From NCBI GenBank assembly GCA_027485855.1, contig JAIXQD010000013.1, positions 35,762 through 99,761 on the forward strand: 64,000 nucleotides of DNA, in the 5' to 3' direction. Made by a program: the position numbers and the translations under genes. The notes beneath the pieces are model-generated. The model made no database searches. It was given only the letters and a program-made list of their open reading frames with translations, and had not been told where the DNA came from. The DNA comes from Rickettsiales bacterium (GTDB lineage: Bacteria > Pseudomonadota > Alphaproteobacteria > G027485855). Shown one piece after another: positions 44,117-53,459 of the stretch (position 1 is the stretch's first letter; the number at the start of each line of letters is the position of its first letter).

Positions 44117-44501
44117 TGCCCTTAATCAACGCATAATTTTTGCGGCCAGAATTATCATATCGCTGATGTTTATCGAGAGCTTTGCCGATAAATTATTGCA
44201 TTGGGATTTTTATATGGCTGAATTACAAAACAAAGCCATCCCTTTGCCTGCTTTGGCGCTTGGTGCGGCTGTGATAACCGAGCTTTTGGGTAGCGTGGCT
44301 TTAGTGACGGGTTTTGGCCTTTGTTATGCAGCATTGGCTTTGGCGGGCTACACAATTGTGGTGACTTTCATCTATTTCGATTTTTGGAACCAACTCGATT
44401 CTGCTGCGGTTATGGCGCGCAAAGAGTTTCTTAAAAATTTCGCCGTAGCCGGCGGATTGATGTTATTAGTAGCCTTAAGAAAGCGGAGCAATCATGTCTA
44501 A
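44109..44501 (+). CDS. DoxX family membrane protein
   Basis: Protein of 130 residues with four spans. DoxX features are ARIIISLMFIESFADKLLHW, ALGAAVITELLGSVALVTGF and the end FLKNFAVAGGLMLLV. DoxX proteins are often part of membrane redox complexes. The start overlaps the XapX2 end by 8 bases and its end overlaps the adaptor gene by 8 bases. Confidence 0.9.
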   Translation: MNDALNQRIIFAARIIISLMFIESFADKLLHWDFYMAELQNKAIPLPALALGAAVITELLGSVALVTGFGLCYAALALAGYTIVVTFIYFDFWNQLDSAAVMARKEFLKNFAVAGGLMLLVALRKRSNHV

Positions 44502-45633
44502 ATTAAAGCTCATTATTCCTGTTCTTTTGCTGGCAATCGCCGGCTGGTGGTTTTTCGGTAAGGCCGACGCACCACAAAACGCTGAAATGGCCATGCCCGT
44601 GGTGACGGTCGCGTCACCCAAAAAGCAACGCCTGACCGAATGGGATGAATATACCGGCCGTTTTCGCCCCGCTGAACGTGCCGAAATACGCTCGCGCGTC
44701 AGTGGCTATTTAGAAAAAATCAACTTCGTCGATGGGCAGATGGTCAATAAAGGTGATGTGCTATTCGTCATCGATCAGCGTCCCTTAAAAATTGCCCTAG
44801 AGCGTGCCGAAGCAAGCTATGAGCTTGCCGTAAAAGATTTTGACCGCACCAAGGGCCTCAGAGCCTCTGGCGCCGTTTCTCAAAAAGATATGGATCGCAG
44901 CATACAGGAATCGCGTGGGGCGAAGGCTGCGCTTGATGAAGCAAAGCTAAATCTTGAATTCAGCGAAGTGAAATCGCCGGTATCGGGGCGTGTTGGCCGT
45001 AATTTGGTGGATGAGGGCAATTTAATATCGGGCGGCGATATTAGTGCGACCTTACTTACGACTGTGCTGACCACTGATCCCATTCATTTTTATTTTGAAG
45101 CAAGCGAGCAGGCGCTGCTGAAATATATTCGTTTAGATAAAGCGGGCAAACGCGCTTCCTCGCGCACTGATGCAAAAACAGTGGAAGTAAAACTGCAAGA
45201 CGAAAAGAATTTTGCGCATAAAGGGGTTATGGATTTTGTCGATAACGAGGTTGACCGCGCCACGGGCAGTATCCAAGGCCGCGCGGTTTTTGATAATAAA
45301 GATGGTGTGTTGCTGCCGGGTTTATTCGGGCGTTTGCGCATAGCCGGCAGTGGTGAATATGAGGCATTGCTGGTGCCTGATGAGGCCATTGCCACCAATC
45401 AGTCGCAGAAAATTGTTTTTATGGTCAACAAAGACAATGTTATCGAGCCACGGCCTGTTGAAGTGGGCCCACTCTATGAAAATAAGTGGCGCATTATTCG
45501 CTCTGGCCTAAGTGCTGAAGATAGCATTGTGTGGCAGGGGCTTGCTAAAGTTCGCCCGGGGCTAAAAGTGACCACCAAGCCGCTAGAACAAGCCGCGGCC
45601 CCCGCGGCCGCTCAGGATGAGGCCAAAAAATGA
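44494..45633 (+). CDS. RND efflux periplasmic adaptor (membrane fusion protein)
   Basis: Protein of 379 residues. N-terminal anchor or signal (LKLIIPVLLLAIAGWWFFG), then TGRFRPAERAEIRSRVSGYL, the lipoyl-like VDGQMVNKGDVLFVIDQRPL, an alpha-hairpin (about 100-160), the barrel with VDRATGSIQGRAVFDNKDGV and the membrane-proximal end. It resembles MexE-type adaptors. It overlaps the pump gene (ATGA); no outer-membrane channel gene follows. Confidence 0.94.
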   Translation: MSKLKLIIPVLLLAIAGWWFFGKADAPQNAEMAMPVVTVASPKKQRLTEWDEYTGRFRPAERAEIRSRVSGYLEKINFVDGQMVNKGDVLFVIDQRPLKIALERAEASYELAVKDFDRTKGLRASGAVSQKDMDRSIQESRGAKAALDEAKLNLEFSEVKSPVSGRVGRNLVDEGNLISGGDISATLLTTVLTTDPIHFYFEASEQALLKYIRLDKAGKRASSRTDAKTVEVKLQDEKNFAHKGVMDFVDNEVDRATGSIQGRAVFDNKDGVLLPGLFGRLRIAGSGEYEALLVPDEAIATNQSQKIVFMVNKDNVIEPRPVEVGPLYENKWRIIRSGLSAEDSIVWQGLAKVRPGLKVTTKPLEQAAAPAAAQDEAKK

Positions 45634-48600
45634 AAATAGCCCATTTTTTTATTAATCGGCCTATTTTTGCCAGCGTGCTGTGGATTATCACGCTGATTAT
45701 TGGCGGCATCAGTTATTTTTCGCTGCCGGTTGAGCAATATCCTGAAGTGGCACCCCCAACAATTGTGGTCTCGGCCAATTACCCAGGTGCAAATGCGGAT
45801 ACGGTTGCAAAAACCATTGCCACACCATTGGAGCAGGAAATCAATGGTGTAGAGAACATGCTTTATATGTCATCGCAATCGACCAATGATGGTTCGATGG
45901 CGCTGACCATTACTTTTAAATTAGGCACTAATTTAGACACGGCGCAAGTTCTGGTACAAAATCGTGTGGCCATTGCTGAAGCACGCCTGCCTGAAGAAGT
46001 GCGCCGTAGAGGGGTGACAACGCGCAAAAACTCCCCTGATCTGATGATGGTTATCAATCTTTATTCGCCGGATGCCAGTTACGATCAGACTTTTATTGCC
46101 AACTATGCCACGCTGCAATTGCGCGACACGCTGCTGAGAATTGACGGTATCGGCGATATTCGTTTGTTTGGTGCCAGCGAATATTCGATGCGCATCTGGC
46201 TTGACCCCGACCGTATTGCGTCGCTGGGCATGACCGCAGGCGATGTGCTGAGTGCGTTACGCGCCAAAAATGTTCAGGTTGCTTCAGGCACGCTCGGGCA
46301 ACAGCCGGCCGAAAAACAAAGCGCCTTCGAACTGAATGTGCAAACACAAGGCCGGTTGGTGCGGCCCGAAGAATTTGCTGAGATCGTGGTAAAATCCACC
46401 GCCGATGGGCGTGTGGTGCGCGTGCGCGATATCGGCAGGGTTGAGCTTGGCGCCGATAGCTATGGCACGCGTGGATATCTTGGCGACAAAAAAGCTGTGG
46501 CGCTGCCAATATTCCAACGGCCAGGCAGCAATGCGTTGGAAACCGCCAGTGCCGTGCAAAATGCCATGAAAGAGATGTCGCAAAAATTTCCGGCGGGCAT
46601 TGCCTATGACATAGCCTATAACCCAACCATATTTATCGCTGAATCAATTAAGGCAGTTTATAGCACAATTTTAGAAGCCATTCTTTTGGTTGTTTTGGTT
46701 ATTATTCTTTTTCTGCAAAATTGGCGGGCGGCGATTATTCCTATTGTGGCCATTCCTTTATCGCTGATTGGCACTTTTGCGGTGATGTCCTTGCTGGGGT
46801 TCTCTTTAAACAATCTCACTTTGTTTGGCCTGGTATTAGCAATTGGCATTGTGGTTGATGATGCCATTGTTGTTGTTGAAAATATGGAACGGCTGATGGC
46901 CAAGGGGCTTGGTGTTGTTGAAGCCGCACACCAGACCATGGATGAGGTTGGCGGCGCGCTTGTGGCTATTGGCCTTGTGCTGATTGCGGTGTTTTTACCC
47001 ACAACTTTTATTGGCGGTATTTCCGGTCAATTCTTTCAGCAATTTGGTATTGTGGTTGCGGTGGCAACGGCATTTTCGGTGGCCATTTCGCTTACGCTTA
47101 GTCCGGCGCTTGCGGCGATTTTGTTAAAACCCACACAGCATAAGCACTATGAGCAGGCGCCACGTTTTATGGCGGGGCCGCTGGCATGGGTTTTTTATAA
47201 TTTTAATCATTACATGGAACGTTTTTCGCAGCGCTATGGCTTGTTGGTGACGCGCATTGTGCGCATGGGCGGTATCATGCTGGTGGTTTATGCCGGCTTA
47301 ATGCTGCTGACGGCAGGTGCATTTAAAGCCGTGCCTACAGGCTTTATTCCGTCGCAAGATAAAGGCTATATGATTGTTGGCATTCAGTTGCCGCCGGGCG
47401 CATCGCTTGAAAGAACTGATAATGTGGTAAAGCAGGCCGCGGTAAAATTACTGGCGATTGAGGGTGTAGCCAATACTGTGGCCTTTGCCGGATTTAACGG
47501 CGCTACTTTTACCAATGCCACCAATGCTGGCGCGATTTTTGTGGTTTTAGACAGTTTTGAAGAGCGCGCCAAAAAATCTATTAGTTTTGCATCGCTCACT
47601 GGCCAAATGTGGGGTGCCGTTAGCCAAATTGAAGATGCTTTCATTGTGGTTATTCCGCCGCCACCCGTGAGTGGCATTGGCAATGGCGGTGGCTTTAAAA
47701 TGATGTTGCAGGATCGCGCCGAGCTTGGTGTTGATACACTGAATGGCTCATTGTGGGCATTGGCGGGTGCGGCTAACCAGTCGGGCGTGGTAACGCAAGT
47801 ATTTAGCTTTTATGAGACAGCAACGCCGAGCCTGTTTTTAGATGTTGATCGAGAAAAAGCCGAACGTCTTGGCGTGCCGCTGGAGCGGGTTTTTGATGCG
47901 CTCAATATTTATCTTGGCTCATCCTATGTTAATGACTTTAGCTATCTTGGCCGCACATATCGTGTGACAGCTCAGGCTGATAGCGATTATCGCATGACAC
48001 CAGCCGATATTGACCGTATCCGCGTCCGCAGTAATGATGGCAATATGGTGCCACTCGGCACCCTGGCCACTTTCGAGAACCGCTCGGGCTCGGCCCGCCA
48101 GCCGCGCTATAATTTATACACAGCCGCCGAATTACAAGGCAACCTGTTGCCGGGCCGCAGTTCTGGCGAGGCGCTATCAACGATGGAAGCACTGGCCAAA
48201 AAAATTCTGCCCCCCGGCATTGATTTTGAATGGACCGAACTTTCATACCAGCAAAAAGTTGCTGGCAGCACTGGCGGCATCGCTTTTTTACTGGCTGTTG
48301 TTTTTGTTTTTCTGCTGCTGGCCGCACTTTATGAGAGCTGGATGCTGCCTTTAGCCATTGTGCTGATTGTGCCCATGTGTCTGCTCTCGGCTATGGGCGG
48401 CATATGGATAATGGGTATGGATAACAACATTCTCACGCAAATTGGTTTAGTGGTTTTAATTGGCCTTGCCTGCAAAAACGCCATTCTTATTGTTGAATTT
48501 GCTAAAGAGCGTGAGGAGCAGGGCGAAACGCCATGGCAGGCCGCTGTCGATGCCGCAAAACTGAGGCTTCGCCCAATTCTTATGACATCTTTCGCCTTTA

Positions 48601-48806
48601 TTCTGGGCGTGGTGCCGCTGGTTATTGCCAGCGGTGCTGGGGCTGAAATGCGTCAGGCGTTGGGGGTTGCGGTGTTTTTTGGCATGATTGGCGTGACCTT
48701 TTTTGGTTTGCTATTCACGCCGGTTTTTTATGTGCTGTGCCGCAATCTATCGGCCCTGCTGCGCACACGTTTCGGCAAGCCTAAAGCTGAGGTGCTGCCG
48801 TCATAG
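45630..48806 (+). CDS. RND multidrug efflux permease (HAE-1)
   Basis: Protein of 1058 residues, full length. It opens HFFINRPIFASVLWIITLII. The TM4 motif GLVLAIGIVVDDAIVVVENM carries the proton-relay Asp pair and is intact, as is the repeat-2 segment GLVVLIGLACKNAILIVEFA. GFIPSQDKGYMIVGIQLPPG is typical of AcrB/MexF. It exports hydrophobic compounds using proton motive force with the adaptor encoded upstream. In this context it probably removes aromatic or quinone toxicants handled by the upstream enzymes. Confidence 0.96.
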   Translation: MKIAHFFINRPIFASVLWIITLIIGGISYFSLPVEQYPEVAPPTIVVSANYPGANADTVAKTIATPLEQEINGVENMLYMSSQSTNDGSMALTITFKLGTNLDTAQVLVQNRVAIAEARLPEEVRRRGVTTRKNSPDLMMVINLYSPDASYDQTFIANYATLQLRDTLLRIDGIGDIRLFGASEYSMRIWLDPDRIASLGMTAGDVLSALRAKNVQVASGTLGQQPAEKQSAFELNVQTQGRLVRPEEFAEIVVKSTADGRVVRVRDIGRVELGADSYGTRGYLGDKKAVALPIFQRPGSNALETASAVQNAMKEMSQKFPAGIAYDIAYNPTIFIAESIKAVYSTILEAILLVVLVIILFLQNWRAAIIPIVAIPLSLIGTFAVMSLLGFSLNNLTLFGLVLAIGIVVDDAIVVVENMERLMAKGLGVVEAAHQTMDEVGGALVAIGLVLIAVFLPTTFIGGISGQFFQQFGIVVAVATAFSVAISLTLSPALAAILLKPTQHKHYEQAPRFMAGPLAWVFYNFNHYMERFSQRYGLLVTRIVRMGGIMLVVYAGLMLLTAGAFKAVPTGFIPSQDKGYMIVGIQLPPGASLERTDNVVKQAAVKLLAIEGVANTVAFAGFNGATFTNATNAGAIFVVLDSFEERAKKSISFASLTGQMWGAVSQIEDAFIVVIPPPPVSGIGNGGGFKMMLQDRAELGVDTLNGSLWALAGAANQSGVVTQVFSFYETATPSLFLDVDREKAERLGVPLERVFDALNIYLGSSYVNDFSYLGRTYRVTAQADSDYRMTPADIDRIRVRSNDGNMVPLGTLATFENRSGSARQPRYNLYTAAELQGNLLPGRSSGEALSTMEALAKKILPPGIDFEWTELSYQQKVAGSTGGIAFLLAVVFVFLLLAALYESWMLPLAIVLIVPMCLLSAMGGIWIMGMDNNILTQIGLVVLIGLACKNAILIVEFAKEREEQGETPWQAAVDAAKLRLRPILMTSFAFILGVVPLVIASGAGAEMRQALGVAVFFGMIGVTFFGLLFTPVFYVLCRNLSALLRTRFGKPKAEVLPS

Positions 48807-48950
48807 CGCTATTAAACCTTATCTGCGTCAATTTGCTCAGCCGTTATTTGTTATAAAGCAATATGTTTTAGCAAAGTCGCACAATTTAAATAAAAAGCAT
48901 TAGCAAGCCTTATCGACAAAAAGGGTCTATATAAGGGTAAGGGGGTAGCT

Positions 48951-50852
48951 ATGCCTTACCAAGCGACTAAAGTTATAAAATCGACAGCTGGCTTTCTTTC
49001 AATCGTGCAGTGGCAATGGCTGCAGCTATGCCTCACTGTGATGGCTATTATTTTGCATTTTCTATTACTGATGCAAAACGTCCCCGCGCTTTTTGGTGTT
49101 GCGGCAGCAGATGTGCCGCTGGTCATTGTTGCTGCGCTGTGCGGGATTCCACTGGCGGCGCAAATTTTTCTTAAATTGTTGCGCCGTGATTTTGGCGCGG
49201 ATTTGCTAGCTATTTTGGCCCTCAGTGCGGGGGTGTGGCTGGGCGAGTATTTGGCTGCGGTTATTATTATTCTGATGTTGATTGGCGGGCAGGTTTTAGA
49301 AGCCTATGCCATGCGTAAAGCTTCATCTGCGTTGCGCGCCCTTGCCGACCGTATGCCTGCTGTGGCGCATCGCCAGCGCAAAGATGTTGTTGAAGACATT
49401 GCGCTGGCCGATATTGCTATTGGTGATTTGCTGGTGGTTTTCCCGCATGACACTGTCCCTGTGGATGGTGTTGTGGTTGAGGGGCACGGATCGATGGATG
49501 AGTCTTATCTAACCGGTGAGCCTTACCATATAGCCAAAGCTCCTGGTGTGGCCGTTTTATCTGGCGCAATTAATGGTGAGGCTGTTTTGGTTATCCGCGC
49601 CGAAAAACTGGCCGAAGATTCGCGCTATGCCCAAATTATGACGGTGATGCAAGAGGCCGAGCAAAAGCGGCCAACCATGCGCCGCTTAGGCGACCAAATC
49701 GGCGCGATTTTTGCGCCCGTGGCACTGCTGTTTGCTTTGGCTGTGTGGTTTATCACGGGCGATGCAATGCGCTTTCTGGCTGTTTTAGTTGTGGCCACAC
49801 CATGCCCCTTATTAATTGCAATTCCCATTACCTTGATGAGTGCAATCTCTATGGCCGCCAAGCGCGGCATTGTTATCCGTGATCCGGTTGTGTTAGAGCG
49901 CTTGCCAACCTGCCGCACAGCCATTTTTGATAAAACCGGCACACTCACCTACGGCAAGCCAGAGCTGACAGAAATTATTTTAGCCAGCGGCATTACCAAC
50001 AATAAAATTTTGCAATATGCCGCCAGCCTCGAGCGCTATTCTAAACATCCTTTGGCCAGTGCGGTTTTGCAAGCGGCCCAAAAAGCAAAGCTGCCCCTTA
50101 TTGATGCTAAAAGCGTGTCTGAAAAGGCAGGGCAGGGGTTAACTGGCATTGTGGGTGCGCATAAAATTTTGGTCACGCATCGTAAAAAACTGCTGCAAAT
50201 AAGCCCTGAAATGGCCGCAACACTGCCGCCCACAGCCGCAGGTTTGGAATGTATTATCCTGATGGATGATATTTATGCGGCGACATTCCGTTTTCGTGAT
50301 GCGCCAAGGGCAGACGGTAAATCTTTTATCGGCCATCTTGGCCCCGCACATCAGTTTAATAAAATTATGCTGGTGTCAGGAGATCGTGATTCAGAAGTGA
50401 CTTACCTTGCTGGCCTGCTGGGCATTACTGAAACACTCGCCTCACAAAATCCCGAACAAAAAGTTGCCGTGGTGCGCTCAGAAACAAAATATGCGCCTAC
50501 CTTGTTTATGGGCGATGGTATAAATGATGCGCCAGCTTTGGCCTCGGCCACAGTTGGTATTGCCTTTGGGCAGCATAGCTCGGTTACGGCAGAAGCGGCC
50601 GGTGCCGTTATTTTAGAAAACTCCCTCGTTAAGGTTGATGAGCTGTTGCATATCAGCATCGCGATGCGGCGGATCATGCTGCAAAGTGTTATTGGTGGTA
50701 TGGCGCTCAGTGTTATTGCCATGGGTTTTGCCGCAGCTGGCTATATTACTCCGGTTATGGGGGCGCTGCTGCAAGAAGCGATTGATATTGCCGCCATTGC
50801 CAATGCACTGCGCTTGGCTTTGGGCCGTAAAATTGAAACCGACATAAAATAG
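48951..50852 (+). CDS. P1B-type heavy-metal ATPase with TPCPL membrane motif
   Basis: Protein of 633 residues. It has no N-terminal metal-binding domain. Phosphorylation site Asp327 is in AIFDKTGTLTYGK, TGEP in the actuator domain (188-191), the P1B-specific HP in LERYSKHPLASAV and GDGINDAPAL. The transmembrane metal motif is TPCPL (283-287), not the CPC or CPH of copper/zinc pumps nor the SPC of cobalt pumps, so the ion cannot be named. The last span reads LLQEAIDIAAIANALRLALG. It starts 144 bases after the RND gene, with AAGGGGG upstream. Confidence 0.92.
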   Translation: MPYQATKVIKSTAGFLSIVQWQWLQLCLTVMAIILHFLLLMQNVPALFGVAAADVPLVIVAALCGIPLAAQIFLKLLRRDFGADLLAILALSAGVWLGEYLAAVIIILMLIGGQVLEAYAMRKASSALRALADRMPAVAHRQRKDVVEDIALADIAIGDLLVVFPHDTVPVDGVVVEGHGSMDESYLTGEPYHIAKAPGVAVLSGAINGEAVLVIRAEKLAEDSRYAQIMTVMQEAEQKRPTMRRLGDQIGAIFAPVALLFALAVWFITGDAMRFLAVLVVATPCPLLIAIPITLMSAISMAAKRGIVIRDPVVLERLPTCRTAIFDKTGTLTYGKPELTEIILASGITNNKILQYAASLERYSKHPLASAVLQAAQKAKLPLIDAKSVSEKAGQGLTGIVGAHKILVTHRKKLLQISPEMAATLPPTAAGLECIILMDDIYAATFRFRDAPRADGKSFIGHLGPAHQFNKIMLVSGDRDSEVTYLAGLLGITETLASQNPEQKVAVVRSETKYAPTLFMGDGINDAPALASATVGIAFGQHSSVTAEAAGAVILENSLVKVDELLHISIAMRRIMLQSVIGGMALSVIAMGFAAAGYITPVMGALLQEAIDIAAIANALRLALGRKIETDIK

Positions 50853-50892
50853 TGACCAAGGCATAAATGAGCAGGCGCCAGTAATTATTGCC

Positions 50893-50928
50893 TTGACTTT
50901 AGTAAGTCGCCTTACTATATTAGTAAGG
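50893..50928 (+). promoter_or_regulatory. Promoter with overlapping palindromic operator for the mipA-marR operon
   Basis: TTGACT at 50893-50898 and TATATT at 50916-50921 form a good sigma-70 promoter with a 17-base spacer. A 19-base inverted repeat, CCTTACTA-TAT-TAGTAAGG at 50910-50928, covers the -10, and a further half site TAGTAAG lies in the spacer (50900-50906). The position predicts repression by blocking RNA polymerase; the MarR protein encoded in the same operon is the obvious candidate. Confidence 0.82.
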
Positions 50929-50971
50929 TAGCTAACTAATTATCGTCAATCACACAACCCAAGAGGACAGC

Positions 50972-51781
50972 ATGACCACCACAAACCAAGCTAAAGCACT
51001 GACAATTTCATTTTTTGCCTTAACAATGCTGTTATCGCCGCCGGCCTTGGCGCAGGACAAAGCAAATGCCCGTGGCTATGTAGCGGCCGGTTTATTGATG
51101 ACCCCAGACTATGAAGGCTCGGATGATTTACAGGCCGTACCGCTCATTGCGGCCCGCGTAAATTACCAACATTATTACCTTGAGACAAAGGGCCTTGGCC
51201 TACGCGCCAATGTTTCAACTGAGCCATCTATCGAGTTTGGGCCGGTGCTGAGTTACACCATGGCGCGTGATAATGATGTTAAAAATGCACGCGTAAAACT
51301 TATGCGTGAAATAGATGCAGGCGCCAGTGCTGGGGCTTTTGTGCGTGTGCCATTTCATGGCGTTATGGATAAAACCGATGAGTTGGCGTTTGAAATTGAG
51401 GCAACAACAGATATCTCAAGTGTCAGCGATGGAACAATTTTTGCTTTTGGTCCAAGTTACAGCTTCACACCGAGCCAAGATTTCCGTTTGGGCGTGTCAG
51501 CCTCGGCAACATATGCCACGGATGATTATAACCAGACCTATTTCGGAGTTGATGCAGATAATGCGGCGCGCAGCGGTCTTACGGCTTACAATGCTGAAGG
51601 CGGCATTAAAGATGTGGGCCTGATGCTAAATGCCAATTACGCCCTCAATCAAAGCTGGGGCCTTACCGGTATTGCTGCATATAAGCAAATTGTCGGTGAT
51701 GCAGCGGATAGCCCGATTGTTGATCATGAAGGCAGTTCCGGACAGATAATGGTTGGTGCCGGCATTTCGTATAGCTTTTAA
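50972..51781 (+). CDS. MipA/OmpV family outer-membrane protein
   Basis: Protein of 269 residues. Signal peptide ends at ALAQ (about residue 28). GYVAAGLLMTPDYEGSDDLQ and AVPLIAARVNYQHYYLETKG are MipA/OmpV marks; alternating hydrophobic strands and the C-terminal Phe (GAGISYSF) fit an outer-membrane barrel. Members scaffold murein enzymes or respond to antibiotics and copper. It is the first gene after the palindromic promoter, with AAGAGGACAGC before the ATG. Confidence 0.9.
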   Translation: MTTTNQAKALTISFFALTMLLSPPALAQDKANARGYVAAGLLMTPDYEGSDDLQAVPLIAARVNYQHYYLETKGLGLRANVSTEPSIEFGPVLSYTMARDNDVKNARVKLMREIDAGASAGAFVRVPFHGVMDKTDELAFEIEATTDISSVSDGTIFAFGPSYSFTPSQDFRLGVSASATYATDDYNQTYFGVDADNAARSGLTAYNAEGGIKDVGLMLNANYALNQSWGLTGIAAYKQIVGDAADSPIVDHEGSSGQIMVGAGISYSF

Positions 51782-51819
51782 CCCATATCCAGTAACCCAT
51801 ATCTAAAGGAAGCAAAACT

Positions 51820-52530
51820 ATGTCACCTTCTAACCTTGCGGGGAAGTACGCCGCAGCATTTCTTATCGCCCAATTTATGTGCATGTGGACGGCGTTTTTT
51901 ATTTTGTCCTCTGCCATAAATTGGCCGGCAAGCCTCGATGATGCGGCGTCAGTGGCGTTACCGCGTCTCATTGAACAGGCAGGCCCTGTGATGATTGGCT
52001 ATAGTTTTTACCTGATGGTGGGGCTACTGCTCGTTCCTGCCACTGCAGCGCTTAATGCAAGGCTTGGCTTGAGTGGAGCAATAGCCAGCCTCACCATGGC
52101 ATTTGCGATTATGTCGGCCATTGCCAAATCGATTGGTATCACGCGCTGGTTATTCGCCATGCCAAGTTTAGCGCAAGCCTATGTTGCGCCTGGGTCTGAT
52201 CAGTCTGGCATTACTCTACTCTATGAAATACTCAACGCTTATGCAGGCAATATTGGCGAAATGTTAGGTATTTCACTATTCAGTGGCGTATGGACCTTAC
52301 TAATTGCTTATGCACTTATGCAACATAGCGGTAAAACTGCAAAATGGTTAGGAATATATACGTTTTTAACAGGCCTCAGTTTGTTTGCCTACATCCCAAA
52401 CGCTTTTGGAATCGACCCTGGTCCACTTCTGACCATCAGCGGCATGGCATGGCAGTTTGCCTTGTTCGGCATTGCTGTGTGGGCATTATCATCTCCAAAA
52501 CACTATGCAGGCAAGGCTATAAAATCATGA
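51820..52530 (+). CDS. Multi-span membrane protein, DUF4386-like
   Basis: Protein of 236 residues with about six hydrophobic spans: AAAFLIAQFMCMWTAFFILS, MIGYSFYLMVGLLLVPATAA, MLGISLFSGVWTLLIAYALM and others. The layout, with a long middle loop, resembles DUF4386 proteins, which often sit in MarR- or TetR-controlled operons. Function unknown. AAGGAAG precedes the ATG and its end overlaps the next gene (ATGA). Confidence 0.7.
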   Translation: MSPSNLAGKYAAAFLIAQFMCMWTAFFILSSAINWPASLDDAASVALPRLIEQAGPVMIGYSFYLMVGLLLVPATAALNARLGLSGAIASLTMAFAIMSAIAKSIGITRWLFAMPSLAQAYVAPGSDQSGITLLYEILNAYAGNIGEMLGISLFSGVWTLLIAYALMQHSGKTAKWLGIYTFLTGLSLFAYIPNAFGIDPGPLLTISGMAWQFALFGIAVWALSSPKHYAGKAIKS

Positions 52531-53459
52531 AAGATACTCATATTGTCATTGGTAGTGGGCCTTTAGGCCGCGCCACTGCCAATGCTTTAGTGCAATTGGG
52601 GCATAATGTCGCCCTTATCAATCGCGCAGGCGTAGTTAAAAACCTGAAGGCTGGTGCAGCACCTTATGCCATGGATATTTTGAAAGAGACTCACCTGCCC
52701 AAACAAATAGGTCAATGCGCAGCATTATATTTTTGCGCGCAACCCGCCTATCATCGTTGGCCGCAAGAATTTCCAGCCTTGCAGGACGCGGCCATTACGC
52801 TTGCGACTCATGCGGGTGCGCGGTTGGTGGTTGCTGAAAATCTGTATGGTTATGGTGCGATAGCGGGCCCGATGACCGAAGATTTGCCGCTCAACCCCAA
52901 CACAGGCAAGGGCCGTGTGCGTGCGGCCATGCATGACCGCTTGATGGCAGCACACCGTGCAGGCGTGGTGCAGGTGGCCATAGCGCGCGGCGCTGATTTT
53001 TTTGGGCCATATGTTGATGGCTCGGCCGTTGGTGCCAGAACATTTAAAGCCATAGTGACGGGCAAGGCCGCTGAAATTATTGGTGATCTTAATACGCCTC
53101 ACGATTATACATTTGTCGAGGATTTTGGCCGCGCCATGGCGATTTTGGGCACGGATGAGCGAGCGCTGGGCGAGGTGTGGCATGTGCCCAATGCCCCAAC
53201 GCTTTCAACAGGTCAGTTTTTAGAACTTGGCTTTAAATATGCCGGACGCAGCCCAAAATTCCGTCGGCTCAAGAAAATGCACCTGATGCTTGCTGGGCTT
53301 TTTATTCCACCGGCGCGTGAAACCATCGAAATGCTCTATCAATTTACAATGCCATTTCGTGTTAATCATGATAAGTTTGTTAAAACATTTGGCAATATCG
53401 CCACACCGTTTGAGGTGTCCTTGCAACGCACAGTGAAATGGTACAGCTTAGCAACATGA
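52527..53459 (+). CDS. NAD(P)-dependent epimerase/dehydratase-like (extended SDR)
   Basis: Protein of 310 residues. It starts MKDTHIVIGSGPLGRATANA, with the Gly-rich dinucleotide loop. LVVAENLYGYGAIAGPMTED holds the active-site region, with Tyr but an atypical Lys position. The C-terminal half matches extended SDRs of the NAD_binding_10/epimerase type. It may reduce a small electrophile rather than a sugar. It overlaps both neighbours by four bases (ATGA), so the operon is tightly coupled. Confidence 0.83.
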   Translation: MKDTHIVIGSGPLGRATANALVQLGHNVALINRAGVVKNLKAGAAPYAMDILKETHLPKQIGQCAALYFCAQPAYHRWPQEFPALQDAAITLATHAGARLVVAENLYGYGAIAGPMTEDLPLNPNTGKGRVRAAMHDRLMAAHRAGVVQVAIARGADFFGPYVDGSAVGARTFKAIVTGKAAEIIGDLNTPHDYTFVEDFGRAMAILGTDERALGEVWHVPNAPTLSTGQFLELGFKYAGRSPKFRRLKKMHLMLAGLFIPPARETIEMLYQFTMPFRVNHDKFVKTFGNIATPFEVSLQRTVKWYSLAT

